Of a stretch of 64,000 nt of DNA, positions 47,308 to 55,553 are shown piece by piece (the stretch's first letter is position 1; the number at the start of each line of letters is the position of its first letter). Both the position numbers and the translations under genes were made by a program. The stretch is from the NCBI GenBank assembly GCA_900472605.1, contig UCJD01000020.1, positions 285,352 through 349,351 on the forward strand, given 5' to 3'. This DNA is from Hyphomicrobiales bacterium. Lineage in GTDB: Bacteria; Pseudomonadota; Alphaproteobacteria; Rhizobiales; Rhizobiaceae. Under the pieces are notes generated by a model that was not told the origin of the DNA, ran no database searches, and saw nothing but the letters and a program-made list of their open reading frames with translations.

Positions 47308-48240
47308 ATGTTTGACAAAAGGCCCAGAACCACGTTCCGCAACCTCATGTCGGCCGGGCAGGTCTTCACGCCCTGCGTCTGGGACTGCTATTCCGCCAAG
47401 GCGGCCGAGATGGCGGGGTTCAAGGCGATCCTGCTCAGCGGCGCGTCGCTCGGCTTCAGCATGTCGGGCGTTCCAGACATGGGCCTTCACAACCAGGAGG
47501 AGCTTGTCTGGGCAACTGACCGTATCTCGGACTATTCGCCGCTGCCCCTCATCATTGACGCCGACGATTGCTTCGGCGACGTGGCGCAGGCCTATCGCAC
47601 ATGCCGTCGCCTCGCAAAGGCCGGTGCCGCCGCCATCCTGCTCGAAGACACCCCCAACGAGCGCGGCTATGCGCGCTTCGGCCGCGCCATGGAAGCAGCG
47701 ACGCTTGCCGGCAAGCTCGACGGCAACATTGAGCACCCCGTGATCTCGAAAGAATTGTGGCTGGCCAAGCTCAAGGCGGCCCTCGATGCCTGCGAAGGCA
47801 CCGACTGCGTGGTCATCGCCCGCACCGAATCCAAGTTGGAACTCGGCCTCGACGACGCCATCGAGCGCTGCCTGCGCGCCGCCGAACTTGGCTGTGAGAT
47901 GACGTATGTGCACGGCCTTCGCACGCTGGACGAATGCCAGAAGGTGGCAAAGGTCCTGCCGGGCTGGAAGATGTTCGGCGACGTCGCCACGCAGGACGGA
48001 AAGGCCTTCGTGGAGCTCGAGGACATCGCGGCTCTCGGCTTCAACCTTGTCACAATGCATTACCTCGAAAAGGGTTCGATGTGGGGCATGATGGATTTCG
48101 GCCATCGCGTCTTCAAGGAGCAAAGCACGCGTTATTCCGACGAGCACACGATGGGCGGCTTGAGCAAGGCCGAGCAGCGTGAACTGCTGGAGCGCGACAT
48201 CGGTTGGATGGCTGCGGAAGACGAATGGAAGAAGATCTGA
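47308..48240 (+). CDS. Isocitrate lyase/PEP mutase superfamily protein
   Basis: A 310-residue TIM-barrel enzyme. Seen are AILLSGASLGFSMSGVPDMG, the metal-binding DADDCFGD, LLEDTPNERG and VIARTESKLELGLDDAIERC. The KKCGH catalytic motif of isocitrate lyase is absent. Candidates are 2,3-dimethylmalate lyase, methylisocitrate-lyase-like or oxaloacetate/3-oxoacid decarboxylase activity; the sequence alone does not decide. Its place between transporter genes suggests it cleaves a late carboxylic-acid intermediate. Confidence 0.85.
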   Translation: MFDKRPRTTFRNLMSAGQVFTPCVWDCYSAKAAEMAGFKAILLSGASLGFSMSGVPDMGLHNQEELVWATDRISDYSPLPLIIDADDCFGDVAQAYRTCRRLAKAGAAAILLEDTPNERGYARFGRAMEAATLAGKLDGNIEHPVISKELWLAKLKAALDACEGTDCVVIARTESKLELGLDDAIERCLRAAELGCEMTYVHGLRTLDECQKVAKVLPGWKMFGDVATQDGKAFVELEDIAALGFNLVTMHYLEKGSMWGMMDFGHRVFKEQSTRYSDEHTMGGLSKAEQRELLERDIGWMAAEDEWKKI

Positions 48241-48249
48241 CACCGGTCA

Positions 48250-48274
48250 GCCCGCGCCTTTCAGGGGCGCGGGC
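48250..48274. terminator. GC-rich hairpin after the lyase gene
   Basis: GCCCGCGCC (48250-48258) pairs with GGCGCGGGC (48266-48274) over a 7-base loop, with no T-run. It lies between the lyase gene and the permease genes and may tune their relative expression. Confidence 0.4.
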
Positions 48275-48349
48275 ATGGAAAGGCGCTGCCGATAGCCGCC
48301 AGCACCGCATGATCGGACAACTCGAACGGAAGAAGGAGTTTGGCGCTTG

Positions 48350-49309
48350 ATGACCGGGTTGAAGCCTTATGCGAAGGCCATCTCGACGCGGATCCTGGCG
48401 GGGATCCCTGTCTTCATTCTCGTCACCTTCGGCGCCACGGCTCTCTCCAGCCTAGCGCCCGGCTCCGCTGCGCAGCTGATCCTGGGCGACAACGCCAGCC
48501 CCGAACAGATCGCCGCACTCAACAGTGCCTACGGCTATGATCTGCCGCTTTGGGAACGCTACCTGATCTGGCTCGGCAATCTGCTGCGCGGCGATCTCGG
48601 ACAGACGCTGTTCAGCCAACAGCCGGTCATCAGCGTGGTCTTCGATCGCGCCGCGGTGACCTTCGAGATCGCCTTCCTGGCAATGGCCCTGTCACTGATC
48701 GGCATCCCGACGGCGATGTATACGGCAAGCCACCCCGGCAAGCTCGTGGATCGCATCCTGCGCTCGGTATCCTCGGTCCTGCTCGCCGTGCCGACCTTCG
48801 TGATCGTCGTGCTTTTGTCCTACGTCTTCGCGATCGTGCTACGCTGGCTGCCTGCCACGGGCTGGGCTAACTTCAGCGATGATCCGCTGGCCAATCTCAG
48901 GTATGTGGCCTTGCCGGTCATCTGTCTCAGCCTGCACCAGACGGCCTATCTCTATCGCGTCGCCCGCAACGAGATGATCACCACGCTGCAGGAAGACTTC
49001 GTACAGGTGGCGCGCGCGCGCGGCCTGTCACTGGGCTACATCATGTTCCGGCATGTGCTTCGCCCGGCGATGCCGCAGATACTCACCGTCATGGGTCTGT
49101 CGCTCACCTACATGCTGGCCGGCTCCTTCGTCGTCGAAAGCTACTTCGCCGTGCCCGGCATCGGCTGGACCGTGCTTACGGCCGTCAAGAGCCACGACAT
49201 CCCACTCGTCCAGGCGATCCTGTCGCTCACCGTCGTCATCTTCGTCATTGTCTTCATGCTCGTCGATATCGGCTATGCCATCATCGATCCGAGGGTCACC
49301 GTATCATGA
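48350..49309 (+). CDS. ABC transporter permease, DppB/OppB type
   Basis: A 319-residue permease: N-terminal helix ILAGIPVFILVTFGATALSSL, PEQIAALNSAYGYDLPLWERY extracytoplasmic segment, and the EAA loop ARARGLSLGYIMFRHVLRPAMP. An in-frame TTG directly before the ATG is equally close to the AAGGAG site. Overlaps the next permease gene by four bases. Confidence 0.9.
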   Translation: MTGLKPYAKAISTRILAGIPVFILVTFGATALSSLAPGSAAQLILGDNASPEQIAALNSAYGYDLPLWERYLIWLGNLLRGDLGQTLFSQQPVISVVFDRAAVTFEIAFLAMALSLIGIPTAMYTASHPGKLVDRILRSVSSVLLAVPTFVIVVLLSYVFAIVLRWLPATGWANFSDDPLANLRYVALPVICLSLHQTAYLYRVARNEMITTLQEDFVQVARARGLSLGYIMFRHVLRPAMPQILTVMGLSLTYMLAGSFVVESYFAVPGIGWTVLTAVKSHDIPLVQAILSLTVVIFVIVFMLVDIGYAIIDPRVTVS

Positions 49310-50217
49310 GTGCTGCGCCCCAATCCCCCACAAGCGGAACGGCCACGCTGGCCAGCATCGCCCGCGCCGCAATGCCGGCCACCAGCCGGTTGCGGCTGCC
49401 CGGCAGCACCATCTTCGAAATGCTTGCGGCGGCTTTTCTTGTCTTGCTCGTCTTGATCGCCTTGTTCGTGGACTTCATCCCCGGTCTCGTCAGCCCGAAA
49501 TTCCCTTATGGCGATTTCTCGCAGCTGCCTGACCTGACGCTAAACGGCTTGCTCGGCACCGATGATATCGGCCGCAGCATCCTGTCACGTGTGCTTTACG
49601 GAGCGCGTGCATCGCTGATGATCGTCGGCGTCGCCACCTGTCTTTCTGTGTCCGTCGGGCTGCTGCTTGGCATGCTGGCCGGCTATTACCGCGGCATGCT
49701 GGAGCGCATGGTCGATCTCTATGCCAACACCATGTCGGCCCTCCCCTCGGTGCTGGTGGTGCTTGCCTTCGTCACCGCGACCGGGACATCGGTCGGTGCC
49801 ATCATCTTGATCCTCGGCATCCTCGACATCGGCACTTATGCCCGCGTAGCAAAGGCCGGCGTCATCTCGCAAAACAACCGGGATTACGTGCTGGCTGCCC
49901 GCGCCATGGGCGCCACCGACGCCCGCATCATGATGCAGGAAATCCTGCCAAACCTCGTTCCGGCGCTAACGGCCGTAATGCCGACTCTGATGGCCGGCCT
50001 GATCATCACCGAGGGATCATTGAGCTTTCTCGGCTATGGCATTCCGGCGCCGGCACCGAGCTGGGGCGGAATGATCGCCAGCTCGACCGATCTTCTCAGC
50101 CGCTTCCCGGTGCTGATCGTCGGGCCGACCATGGCGATCGTGCTCACCGTCTATGCCCTCAACACCGTCGGCGACTACCTGGCCCAACGCCTCAACAGCC
50201 GCGAGAGGGGGAACTGA
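49306..50217 (+). CDS. ABC transporter permease, DppC/OppC type
   Basis: A 303-residue permease with a long cytoplasmic N-terminus, GLLGTDDIGRSILSRVLYGARASL characteristic of DppC proteins, and the EAA loop AARAMGATDARIMMQEILPNL. Pairs with the preceding permease; ATGA overlap. Confidence 0.9.
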   Translation: MSAAPQSPTSGTATLASIARAAMPATSRLRLPGSTIFEMLAAAFLVLLVLIALFVDFIPGLVSPKFPYGDFSQLPDLTLNGLLGTDDIGRSILSRVLYGARASLMIVGVATCLSVSVGLLLGMLAGYYRGMLERMVDLYANTMSALPSVLVVLAFVTATGTSVGAIILILGILDIGTYARVAKAGVISQNNRDYVLAARAMGATDARIMMQEILPNLVPALTAVMPTLMAGLIITEGSLSFLGYGIPAPAPSWGGMIASSTDLLSRFPVLIVGPTMAIVLTVYALNTVGDYLAQRLNSRERGN

Positions 50218-50218
50218 G

Positions 50219-51262
50219 ATGATCGAACATCAAGACCAACCCATTCTCGCTTGTCAGGACATGTCCTGCGAGATCATGGCCCGTCCGCAGCCACTGAAGG
50301 TTCTGCAACATATCGATTTTTCCGTCAGCCGCCGCACCGCGCTCGGCATCGTCGGGGAATCCGGCGCCGGGAAATCCATGCTGATCAAGTCCATCATGGG
50401 CATCGCGCCGGGAAGCGTCCGGGTTGACGGCCGGATCTCGGTGGACGGGCAGGACCTGTCGGCCATGAAGCCGCGCGAGCGTGCACGCTTCATCGGCCGC
50501 AAGGTCGGCATCGTCTTCCAGAATCCGATGACGTCGCTCAACCCCTATGTGCCGGTCGGCCGGCAGATCTCGGAAGCCTGCCAGCAGCATATCGGTCTCA
50601 CGCGCAGTGAGGCTCGCCAGCGGGCTATCGATCTTCTGACCGTTGTCGGCATCGCCGACCCGGAGGACTGCTACGACTACTACCCGCATCATTTCTCCGG
50701 CGGCATGAAGCAGCGCATCATGATCGCCGCCGGCCTCATCTGCCATCCTGACCTTCTGATCGCCGACGAAGCGACCACGGCGCTCGACGTCACGGTGCAG
50801 AAGGAGGTTCTCGATCTCCTGCAGACCATCCAGCAGGAGCGGCAGATGTCGATGATCCTGGTGTCGCACAATCTCGGCGTCGTCGCCGGACGCACCGACG
50901 AGATTCTGGTGCTCTACGGTGGCCACATCGTCGAATACGGCCCGACATCGGAGGTGTTCCGCAATCCGCGGCACCGCTACACCGAGGCGCTTCTTTCGGC
51001 CATGCCGCAAATGGACCAGACGGCGCACACACGCCTCAGGACCATCCCCGGTCAACCGCCGAGCCTCGCGAACCAGCCGGCCGGCTGTCCCTTTGCACCA
51101 CGCTGCGGCGCTGCCCGGGGGCCATGCCATGTCTCCATGCCGGAGATGATCACCGGCGTCGACGACCAGCATCGTTTCGCCTGCCATTTCCCGCTGGACG
51201 CGACCGCTCGCCCGGCAAGCAAGCGTGACATCATTGCGGAAGGTGGGCTTGCACATGGCTGA
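50219..51262 (+). CDS. ABC transporter ATP-binding protein, DppD/OppD type
   Basis: A 347-residue ATPase. Walker A GESGAGKSM, Q-loop VFQNPMTSLNPY, signature FSGGMKQRIMIA, Walker B LLIADEATTALD and the C-terminal cysteine-containing oligopeptide domain (GCPFAPRCGAARGPC). Start at the ATG directly after the permease stop. Confidence 0.9.
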   Translation: MIEHQDQPILACQDMSCEIMARPQPLKVLQHIDFSVSRRTALGIVGESGAGKSMLIKSIMGIAPGSVRVDGRISVDGQDLSAMKPRERARFIGRKVGIVFQNPMTSLNPYVPVGRQISEACQQHIGLTRSEARQRAIDLLTVVGIADPEDCYDYYPHHFSGGMKQRIMIAAGLICHPDLLIADEATTALDVTVQKEVLDLLQTIQQERQMSMILVSHNLGVVAGRTDEILVLYGGHIVEYGPTSEVFRNPRHRYTEALLSAMPQMDQTAHTRLRTIPGQPPSLANQPAGCPFAPRCGAARGPCHVSMPEMITGVDDQHRFACHFPLDATARPASKRDIIAEGGLAHG

Positions 51263-52286
51263 GAACCCGAACATGACGGCCGCCAACGCAGCCTCCGCTC
51301 CTCTGCTTGATATCAACGACCTGTCGGTGCACTTCACCCGCTCCGGCAAGCTGATGCGCGCAGTGGACAATGTCTCGCTCCAAGTGGGACCCGGTGAAAC
51401 GCTCGGACTCGTGGGCGAAAGCGGCAGCGGCAAGACCACCATCGGTCGCGCCGTGCTGCGGCTGTTGCCGGATGCCAATACGCAGTGGAACGGCTCCATC
51501 CGCTATCAAGGCACCGACATCGCCAAGCTCTCCAAGCGCGACATGCGCCGCATGCGCGGCCGCTTGCAGATGATCTTCCAGGATCCGGTATCGTCGTTCA
51601 ATCCACGCCGGAAGATCGAAGATATCGTCGCCGAAGGCTTGATCATCCAGGGCGTGTCGAAAGCCGAACGCAAGACCCGCGTCGAAGCGGCTCTTGCCGA
51701 TGTGGGCTTTGCGCTTTCCGACGTCGCCGGTCGCAAGCCGCACCAGTTCTCCGGTGGCCAGTGCCAGCGCATCGCCATTGCCAGGGCGCTCGCCGTGCAG
51801 CCGGAGCTGATCGTCTGCGACGAGCCGGTGGCGTCGCTCGACGTATCGGTGCAGGCGCATGTCATCAACCTGCTGCAGGATATCCGCGAGGCGCGCAATC
51901 TCGCGCTGATCTTCATCTCGCATGATCTCGCCGTCGTAAAGAACGTCAGCGACCGCGTCGCCGTGCTCTACATGGGGCGCATCGTCGAGGTCGGCACCGG
52001 GGAAGAAATCTACGATCGCCCGGCGCATCCCTATACCCGCAAGCTTCTCGAAGCCGTCCCAGTTGTCGATGCCAGCCGCAAGATCGAGCCTGACACTGAA
52101 CGCACGGCAATCCCCTCGCGCATCCGTCCGCCGACTGGCTGCGCCTTCCAGACACGTTGTCCGCGTGCAGCAGCCCGATGCGCGGACGAAGAGCCGGCGC
52201 TGACGCAGGCGCCTCGCGGCCAGATGGTCGCCTGTCACTTTCCGCATGACGAGGCAGCGCCCGGCATGATGGCAAAGACGGCATAG
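51255..52286 (+). CDS. ABC transporter ATP-binding protein, DppF/OppF type
   Basis: A 343-residue ATPase. Walker A GESGSGKTT, Q-loop IFQDPVSSFNPR, signature FSGGQCQRIAIARAL, Walker B LIVCDEPVASLD and the C-terminal GCAFQTRCPRAAARC. It overlaps the DppD-type gene by eight bases and completes the importer. Confidence 0.9.
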   Translation: MAENPNMTAANAASAPLLDINDLSVHFTRSGKLMRAVDNVSLQVGPGETLGLVGESGSGKTTIGRAVLRLLPDANTQWNGSIRYQGTDIAKLSKRDMRRMRGRLQMIFQDPVSSFNPRRKIEDIVAEGLIIQGVSKAERKTRVEAALADVGFALSDVAGRKPHQFSGGQCQRIAIARALAVQPELIVCDEPVASLDVSVQAHVINLLQDIREARNLALIFISHDLAVVKNVSDRVAVLYMGRIVEVGTGEEIYDRPAHPYTRKLLEAVPVVDASRKIEPDTERTAIPSRIRPPTGCAFQTRCPRAAARCADEEPALTQAPRGQMVACHFPHDEAAPGMMAKTA

Positions 52287-52295
52287 GAGCGTCCG

Positions 52296-52850
52296 ATGCA
52301 GCAAACAGGCTTCGCCACCAGTGTCTGGCCCAACATGATCCTGCTCTACGCAGACAGCAGGATTTCGCAACTCTGCCTGTCTCTGCAGGACGAGTTCGAC
52401 GTTGACGTGCCGGTTTTGCTGCTTTTGGTGATTGCCGATCGACGCGGGATTTCCTGCGAGGATGCGGCTTTCGATAAATTCCTGGCAGAAGCTGCAACCT
52501 GGCGCGAGCTTGTGGTGCGGCCATTGCGAATCCTTCGGCGCGCCATGAAAGGTCATTGTGACGCCGGTGCCGAAACCGCCCTGCGCGAAGATATCAAGCG
52601 TGTCGAACTGCAGGCCGAACGACTGCATGTCGCGCGCCTCGCGGAAGCGTTTCCGACCAGCCCCGTTACAGGAAACAGCAAGCATGATCTGGCCGACCGT
52701 TACCTGATCGAGCGCGGCGTCCCAAGTGAACAGCGGCGTGACTGCCTGTCGCTGTTCGACGCGGTCATCACCAGGCTCGTGAAGATCGCATGCCCGCCCG
52801 ACCAACAGCACACCAATCTCGACCCAGCAAGAAAGACGACTGCATCATGA
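52296..52850 (+). CDS. TIGR02444 family protein
   Basis: A 184-residue protein. ILLYADSRISQLCLSLQDEFDVDVPVLLLLVIADRRGIS followed by WRELVVRPLRILRRAMKG fits the TIGR02444 family pattern, whose function is unknown. It has an AGGAG site and its stop overlaps the hydantoinase ATG (ATGA). Tight coupling inside a catabolic operon is unusual for this family as I know it and suggests a role tied to the pathway or importer. Confidence 0.75.
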   Translation: MQQTGFATSVWPNMILLYADSRISQLCLSLQDEFDVDVPVLLLLVIADRRGISCEDAAFDKFLAEAATWRELVVRPLRILRRAMKGHCDAGAETALREDIKRVELQAERLHVARLAEAFPTSPVTGNSKHDLADRYLIERGVPSEQRRDCLSLFDAVITRLVKIACPPDQQHTNLDPARKTTAS

Positions 52851-54226
52851 GCGATTTCGACACAGTGATCCGCGGCACCCTCGTCAACGAGGACGGCGTC
52901 ACCGAAGGCGGCTTTGTTGCCATCCGCGACGGAAAGATCGCCATGCTCGGCGCCGGCGCGCCTCCGGCCGCACGCGAAACGCATGATTTCGGTGATGCCC
53001 TGGTTCTGCCGGGCACGATCGACGGCCAGGTGCATTCGCGCTCGCAGAAGGACCAGGAGGATTTCATCTGGTCGACACGGTCTGCCGCCGCCGGTGGCGT
53101 CACCACCATCGTCGACATGCCCTATGACGCCGGCGGCAAGCTGATCTGCACCGCTGATCTGCTGACGGAAAAGGCCGAGAGTGCGGCGGAACAGGCGCGC
53201 GTCGATTTCGCGCTTTACGGCACCATTCGCCCCTCGGAGGGAGCGCTGCATATTGCCGACATGGCAAAGGCCGGCGCCATCGGCTTCAAGTTCTCCACCT
53301 TCGAGACGGATCCGAGCCGCTTCCCCCGGATTCCGACGCCGCTGCTCCATGCCGCCTTCTCCGAAGTCGCCAAGACCGGGCTTATTGCCGGCGTACACAA
53401 CGAAAACGACGAGTGCGTGAAGGTCTGGAGCGAGGCCGTCAAGGCGACCGGACGCACGGACTACCGGACCCACGGCGATTCCCGCCCTGCGATCGCCGAG
53501 ACGCTCGCCATCGCCGAGGTCTACGAGATCGCCGAAGCCACCGGCTGCGCCGCGCATATCGTCCACTGCTCGGTCGGTCGCGGCTACGAGATGGCGCAGG
53601 CCTATCGCCAGCAGGGCGTCGATGCGACGATCGAGGCCTGCATTCACTACCTCGTCTGCAGCGAGGAGGAGGATGTCTCGCGGCTGATCGGTCGTGCCAA
53701 GTGCAATCCGCCGATCCGCTCGGCCAAGGAGCGCGAAAAGATCTGGGAACACCTGGCCGCTGGCCATGTCACCATCGTTTCGACCGACCATGTTTCCTGG
53801 AGCCTCTCGGCCAAGTCCTCCAAGGTGATGTTGGAAAACTCCTCCGGCATGCCAGGCCTGGAAGTGCTGCCGAGCCTGCTGCTCGACGGCCTGACGGATC
53901 GCAACCTGCCGCTCACCCATGCGCCGCGGCTGCTCGCCTCCAACCCGGCCCGCCTGTTCCGCCTTGCCGACCAGAAGGGCTCGCTCTCTGTCGGGCTCGA
54001 TGCCGACATCGCCGTCTTCGCCGAGCGCCCGCGCCTCTATGACCCCGCCGCCAGCGGCCACAACGTCGTTGGCTGGAGCCCCTATGAAGGCCGCCGCATC
54101 CGCCACGCGCCGATCGCCACCTTCCAGCGCGGTGGTATGATCTTCGACGGCACCAACGTTCTGGCAAAGCCCGGCGCCGGCCGCTTCATCCGCCCGAGCG
54201 TCAATGCTCTGACGCCGACCGCGTGA
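52847..54226 (+). CDS. Hydantoinase/allantoinase-like cyclic amidohydrolase
   Basis: A 459-residue amidohydrolase of the dihydropyrimidinase/allantoinase/dihydroorotase group. The lysine expected to be carboxylated lies in IGFKFST, metal histidines in AGVHNEN and AHIVHCSVGRGYE, and Asp in VSTDHVSW. The first metal motif reads DGQVHSRS, so the usual His-x-His is Gln-x-His. It opens a cyclic ureide or lactam ring. The adjacent carbamoylase implies an N-carbamoyl amino acid product. Confidence 0.85.
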   Translation: MSDFDTVIRGTLVNEDGVTEGGFVAIRDGKIAMLGAGAPPAARETHDFGDALVLPGTIDGQVHSRSQKDQEDFIWSTRSAAAGGVTTIVDMPYDAGGKLICTADLLTEKAESAAEQARVDFALYGTIRPSEGALHIADMAKAGAIGFKFSTFETDPSRFPRIPTPLLHAAFSEVAKTGLIAGVHNENDECVKVWSEAVKATGRTDYRTHGDSRPAIAETLAIAEVYEIAEATGCAAHIVHCSVGRGYEMAQAYRQQGVDATIEACIHYLVCSEEEDVSRLIGRAKCNPPIRSAKEREKIWEHLAAGHVTIVSTDHVSWSLSAKSSKVMLENSSGMPGLEVLPSLLLDGLTDRNLPLTHAPRLLASNPARLFRLADQKGSLSVGLDADIAVFAERPRLYDPAASGHNVVGWSPYEGRRIRHAPIATFQRGGMIFDGTNVLAKPGAGRFIRPSVNALTPTA

Positions 54227-54233
54227 CACGCCG

Positions 54234-55490
54234 ATGACCTCCTTTCACAAGACAGACAGAGACCGGCTGCAGCAGGATTTCGATGCGCTGGCCGACATCA
54301 CCGAACCAGGCATCCCCTGGACCAGGCGCTCGTTCACGCCGATGTTCCTCAAGGGCCGCAATTATCTTCAGAAGCGTTTCGCCGAAGAGGGCCTGACCAC
54401 CACGATCGACGCATCGGGCAACCTGATCGGTCGTTGGCAGGGCAGCGACCCGACGCTGCCGGTGCTGATGACCGGATCGCACAGCGACACGGTTCCGAGC
54501 GGTGGCCGTTTCGACGGTATTGCCGGCATCCTCTGCGGCCTCGCCGCCATCCGGGTTCTGCGCGAGGCGGGCTACCGCCCGCGGCACACGATCGAACTTG
54601 TCGATTTCCTCGCCGAGGAGCCCAGCGAATGGGGCCTTTCGTGCATAGGTAGCCGCGGCATGGCCGGCGCGCTCGGTCCGGAACATCTGGCCATGAAAGG
54701 CCCTGGGGGCGAGGAGCTTGGCGATGCGATCAGCCGCGTCGGCGGCGCTCCGGAGCGGATCCGCCAGTACCAGCGCACGGATATCGGCCGCTTCGTCGAA
54801 ATCCATATCGAGCAAGGGCCGGTTCTTGAGCGACTGAACGTGCCGATCGGCATCGTTACGGCCATTGCCGGCATCGCTCGTTTGCGTATCCGCATTGAAG
54901 GCGAAGCCGCCCATGCCGGTACCGCGCCGATGACGATGCGCGCCGACGCGGGAATTGCGATGGCAGCCTTGGTTGTCCAACTGCGCGATGCGGCGCGAGC
55001 GGTCGAAGGCAAAGGCCATTTCACCGCCACGATCGGCATCATCAGGTTCGAACCCGGTGGCGCCAATGTCGTGCCAGGCGCTGCCGAAGCGATCGTCGAC
55101 ATCCGCGCCGAGAACGACCAGGCGATGGACGATTTCCTGACGCTTGCCGACGAACTGGCCAAGCAGGCCGCGTCACAGGAAGGCTGCAGGGTCATCGCCG
55201 TCGAGCGCTTGAGCCGAACCTTCGCCGTTGCCTGTGATCCCGAGCTTCGTAACGTTATCGAGGCCGGCGCCGACGACCTTAGGCTTGGCACCTTGCCGCT
55301 CGCATCCGGCGCCGGCCACGACGCCGCTTTCGTGGCCCGGCTTGCCCCCGCCGCAATGATCTTCGTGCCGTCGAAAGACGGCAAGAGCCATACGCCGGAG
55401 GAATGGACCGACACTGAAGCCATTGCGCTCGCGGCTGATCTCCTCACCCGCACGCTAGTGCGGCTGGATGCGCCGCCCGACGCGCCCTGA
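54234..55490 (+). CDS. M20 family N-carbamoyl-amino acid hydrolase/allantoate amidohydrolase
   Basis: A 418-residue zinc hydrolase of the HyuC/AllC/beta-ureidopropionase group. Metal ligands are visible in LMTGSHSDTVPSGGRFDG, LAEEPSEWG and EIHIEQGPVLE, and near the C-terminus SGAGHDAAF. It hydrolyses an N-carbamoyl (ureido) group to amine, ammonia and CO2. Eight bases follow the hydantoinase gene, so the two act in sequence. Choice among carbamoyl-amino acid, ureidopropionate and allantoate is open. Confidence 0.88.
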   Translation: MTSFHKTDRDRLQQDFDALADITEPGIPWTRRSFTPMFLKGRNYLQKRFAEEGLTTTIDASGNLIGRWQGSDPTLPVLMTGSHSDTVPSGGRFDGIAGILCGLAAIRVLREAGYRPRHTIELVDFLAEEPSEWGLSCIGSRGMAGALGPEHLAMKGPGGEELGDAISRVGGAPERIRQYQRTDIGRFVEIHIEQGPVLERLNVPIGIVTAIAGIARLRIRIEGEAAHAGTAPMTMRADAGIAMAALVVQLRDAARAVEGKGHFTATIGIIRFEPGGANVVPGAAEAIVDIRAENDQAMDDFLTLADELAKQAASQEGCRVIAVERLSRTFAVACDPELRNVIEAGADDLRLGTLPLASGAGHDAAFVARLAPAAMIFVPSKDGKSHTPEEWTDTEAIALAADLLTRTLVRLDAPPDAP

Positions 55491-55553
55491 CATATCCCGA
55501 AACATTCTCGACAGCACAGCGTCGAGCCCCATCACCTGAAGGACACGGAAAAA

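Noticed and set aside
47308..48240. Isocitrate lyase of the glyoxylate shunt
   Set aside because: About 310 residues rather than 430 or more, and the KKCGH motif is missing.
51231..52811. 526-codon minus-strand open frame across the importer ATPase and TIGR02444 genes
   Set aside because: Opposes clear ABC ATPase motifs on the plus strand and shows no family features.
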